Shown: piece by piece, positions 62,101 through 64,000 of the stretch
Numbering within the stretch: the stretch's first letter is position 1
Layout: the number at the start of each line of letters is the position of its first letter
Assembly (NCBI GenBank): GCA_964035575.1
Contig: OZ037833.1
Location: 2,480,001-2,544,000 of the forward strand
DNA: 64,000 bases
Source: Rhynchopus sp. YZ270_cl-10
Lineage: Eukaryota; Euglenozoa; Diplonemea; Diplonemida; Diplonemidae
Direction of reading: 5' to 3'
Notes under the pieces: model-generated
What the model saw: only the letters and a program-made list of their open reading frames with translations
What the model was told of the DNA's origin: nothing
Databases searched by the model: none
Made by a program: the position numbers and the translations under genes

Positions 62101-63219
62101 CCGTGGGGCAGGGCGCACGTTGCATGGTGCTGCGAGAACAAGGGTGTGCGGTGCGCTGACATGCAGGCCTCGGTGCAGGAGGACCGCTGCCTTGCCCTTG
62201 AGGAAACAGCGTCATCTGCTGCGTCTGTGCCTGCGTTGGCTGAGTGCTGTGCGGACTACGGCATTGGCTGCAGTGCACGCTTCGACTGCTTCGACGGGAC
62301 GAACGTGACGCAGTGGGAGGCGACGAAGCGCACGTGGTGCTGCCGTGAGAAGGACGTTGCGTGCAGTGTGCGGTGCAGCGCAAAGGCAGCCCTGAGCCCT
62401 GCGGCAGTGGACTACTGCTGCGCCACGAAGGGTGTGTCGTGCTCTGCTCAGTGGGTTGAGGAGCAGCGCATCCTTGACGACGATGCCGAGGACACAGAGA
62501 CCGCTGCAGGCACGGTGCTTGAGGAGCTCCGCCTCAAGGTGGAGGGCTTCAGTGCAGAGGACGTGCTGCAGGATCCGAAGAAGACGCTTGCGAAGGTGCG
62601 CCAGGCGCTGCTCCGCCTCTCCCCGACACTCCGCTCCGAAAACCTTCTTGTCCGCCAGATCGGTGCTCTGATGGCCAACGCGACTGTGCCGCCTGCTGAC
62701 AAGTGGGACTCCTGGGCGAGGGAGGTTCTGCGCACGTGGAACGCAGAGTGCCTTCCCGACGAGGAGGAGGAGAACGTGAATGTGAACGTGACGGTTGTGT
62801 CGCGTGCTGCAAGCACCCTTGGAGCCAGCGGCAGCGGCAACGGCGCGTGGGTGGACTTTGCACTGAAGGGTGCCTCGGCCGAGGAGGTGGACCGTGTGCA
62901 CGGCGAGATGGGGGCCGCAGTGGCGAAGCAGGGAGCCTCAGGGAGCCTGCGCCCTATTGGTGGGTTGGAGGTGCGTGCTGCAGAGGGTGGCTTGTCTGCG
63001 GAGTCTGGGTCTGGGTCTGATGGCGAGTCTGTGCCTGCATGGCTGATCCCACTCGCAGCAGGTGTGCTGTCCTTGTGTCTTGGTGGTGCTGTGGTGGCTC
63101 TTTTCATGAAGAAGAATGGCAAACGTGAGTGCACAGCAGATGAGACCAACGCTGTGTCAGCAAGCCTCATCGGAGACGAGCTCAAACCCGTTGAATGTCC
63201 AGAGGTGTCCGAGGTGTAG
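59116..63219 (+). CDS. Type I membrane stalk protein, array copy 4
   Basis: 1,367 aa, protein identical to copies 2 and 3. The coding sequence is complete; only its downstream spacer is cut by the window end. Confidence 0.82.
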   Translation: MLRCVALVAVLSLGHVAGDANTASQSQHPAKVSREFVSAEKNITNEHTQAHSSEKFVSEEKLSEAKVSQEYSEQKNVTAELSEEKVSVEQSEPKYISEEKNATRAVSEAKLSEEHSEARVSAEEIVTTELSQAKVSEEQSESKYVSEEKSMTGELSEAKVSEQKSGEKSVTAGKTATRELSQAKLSEEQSEPIVSEEKAVTQGLSLEKVTEEHSEPKSTSEEKNVTAALSEEHVSEEVSEPKYTSEEKNITSELSQTRASEEQSEPKVTNEQSEPKYVSEEKNATDEVSEAKVSQEQTQSQQKLSSEEKNVAAELSEAKVTEEQSEPKYISEEKNVTTALSEEHVSEEQSEPKYTSEEKYITSELSQARESEEQSEPKYWSEEKNATEEVSEAKYTSEEKGITSELSQERASEEQSEPKVTNELSQAKVTEEQSEPIVSEEKAVTQELSQEKVTEEHSELKYTSEEKNVTAALSEEHVSEEQSEPKYTSEEKYITSELSQTRASEEQSEPKIVSEEKNMTGELSEAKVSEQKSGEKSVTAGKTATRELSQAKLSEEQSEPIVSEEKAVTQGLSLEKVTEEHSEPKYTSEEKNVTSELSEAKVSEPKSGEKSATGEVSEAKVTEEQSEAKVTHELSQAKVTEEHSELKYTSEEKNATMALSEDHVSDEVSEAKYTSEEKNITSELSQARASEEQSETKYTSEEKGITSELSQERASEEQSEPKVTSELSQAKVTEEQSEPKYVSEEKNATEEVSEAKVSEEQTQSQQQLSSEEKNVAAELSEAKYTSEDKDATMAVSEAKVSEEVSELKAISGEKNATTELSESKVTEEVSDEEKDVTTAQSEEKLAEEASEPTYVSESKNITKELSQAQVTEEQSESKITNELSEAKYTEEQSEVKGISDEEKHTTTSEQSESVSEVKATSLCTGRVGTWDEEVATYCCLEEGLGCAAVPSFSCKHADVAETAEWSEERREFCCETGVVCGDDAFDCTWNAQTAEPWGRAHVAWCCENKGVRCADMQASVQEDRCLALEETASSAASVPALAECCADYGIGCSARFDCFDGTNVTQWEATKRTWCCREKDVACSVRCSAKAALSPAAVDYCCATKGVSCSAQWVEEQRILDDDAEDTETAAGTVLEELRLKVEGFSAEDVLQDPKKTLAKVRQALLRLSPTLRSENLLVRQIGALMANATVPPADKWDSWAREVLRTWNAECLPDEEEENVNVNVTVVSRAASTLGASGSGNGAWVDFALKGASAEEVDRVHGEMGAAVAKQGASGSLRPIGGLEVRAAEGGLSAESGSGSDGESVPAWLIPLAAGVLSLCLGGAVVALFMKKNGKRECTADETNAVSASLIGDELKPVECPEVSEV

Positions 63220-64000
63220 ATGCACAATACGGAGTCCTGTAATGTTTTATCCTTGTCTTCTCTTTGAAAGATGTGTGTGGTGATGCATGCATTTTTTTCT
63301 ATTTTAATTGTCTTCAATTTCAGAATAATTTGCCTTCAATTTGGCGAATCCTCCAAAACCCCTGATAATATAGCAAATTGATATATTGCGTTTCTTCATT
63401 ATGTTTGTGCGTGTTTTACGTTTTACGTTTTACTTTTTACTTTTTCCTTTGAAATATGTGATATGATTTGATTGTATGGTCTATTCACTTCATAGTATTA
63501 TTGCCAGTGTCTGCGTCCCAGAGGCGTTTGCCACGATGAACTTATCTTTTCTTTTCTTTTCTTTTCTTGCTTTTTCCTTTTATTTCGTCCACAAGCCGTA
63601 GGCCACTTTCCACCTTCCCGTGTTCAGCCATTCTCCCAGCCTTGCTTGAAGGTTCCTTTGGTCGTACACCGTGAAGAACACTGCGTCACATACTGTGGTG
63701 TCTCACGCCATGTGCGGTAGCATTGGCACCCTGGCAGAGCGGGGCAGATTCTGAATGGGAAGTGTGCACAAGACAGCTGTCGGTTTGTTGGTTTGGGTGG
63801 GGCTGTGCAAAGGTCTCCCTTTTTTTTGAGGTAGCTTTGCACACCTTTCATGCTTCGACCACGAAACATTAAGGTGTTTGTCATTGTTGTTTGCTTGCTT
63901 GCTTGTTGCATGTACGTGAGCGAGTGAGTGATCGACGCGCAGTCAAAGATCAATAGCTGTGTTCGTTGACACCTATGATTTTCTTCTATTTTATCTAAAT
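63220..64000. repeat. array spacer 4 (partial, 781 bp)
   Basis: No gene. It has C at about 63533 and A at about 63980, like spacer 2. It includes the element B core at 63509-63552. Confidence 0.88.

Larger units (their letters stand above)
59116..64000 (+). repeat. 5,404-bp tandem unit, unit 4 (truncated by window)
   Basis: 4,885 of 5,404 bp visible. The remaining spacer follows the others exactly, so a fifth copy would be expected at about 64520 if the array continues. Confidence 0.9.

Noticed and set aside
1-64000. CRISPR arrays, bacterial operons, prophage or viral genes
   Set aside because: Repeats are coding or satellite-like without spacers; genes have introns and eukaryotic families throughout.

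Overview
The window looks like nuclear DNA of a flagellated, respiring protist. An axonemal dynein heavy chain and a tubulin polyglutamylase subunit imply a motile cilium. A split COX17 gene implies mitochondria with cytochrome c oxidase. The standard code is used, and five cis-introns are visible: GT-AG, all phase 0, four starting GTATGT and one GTATGC, all ending ACAG. I cannot assign the lineage. All sixteen genes I accept lie on the + strand, and the fifteen with a visible start have an AG, usually CAG, a short way upstream of the ATG (5-79 nt). Together with near-identical tandem gene copies, this suggests unidirectional (possibly polycistronic) transcription with spliced-leader trans-splicing, as in Euglenozoa or dinoflagellate relatives; 5'-UTR cis-introns are the alternative.

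Layout: 1-4815 holds tRNA pseudouridine synthase PUS3 (5' end cut off by the window), a TPGS1-like protein and an N-myristoylated AIG1/GIMAP-like GTPase. 5.9-11.4 kb is a tandem segmental duplication carrying two secreted Pro/Ala/Thr repeat proteins and conserved non-coding flanks. 11.5-12.6 kb is a three-exon phosphatidylinositol transfer protein. 12.6-14.6 kb has no gene but is dense in short dispersed repeats and hairpins. 14.6-21.1 kb holds a DUF4116-repeat protein and a large type II membrane protein. 21.5-34.7 kb is the dynein heavy chain (two exons). 34.7-36.4 kb holds a 7-bp satellite. 36.4-38.7 kb is a secreted animal-type transglutaminase. 40.0-43.2 kb holds COX17 and an unusual SAM + EF-hand + dynein-AAA6-like protein. 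43.5 kb to the end is an array of four copies of a type I membrane protein with a Ser/Glu/Ala/Lys-rich stalk; the last three lie on 5,404-bp units that appear nearly identical, and the array runs off the window.

Two themes recur. One is cilium and mitochondrial housekeeping (dynein, TPGS1, COX17, PUS3, PITP). The other is secreted or surface proteins with repeats that expand or are duplicated (the PAT pair, the stalk-protein array, the transglutaminase). Between genes there are at least four families of short dispersed sequence elements, several with hairpins or T-runs, that known features do not explain.
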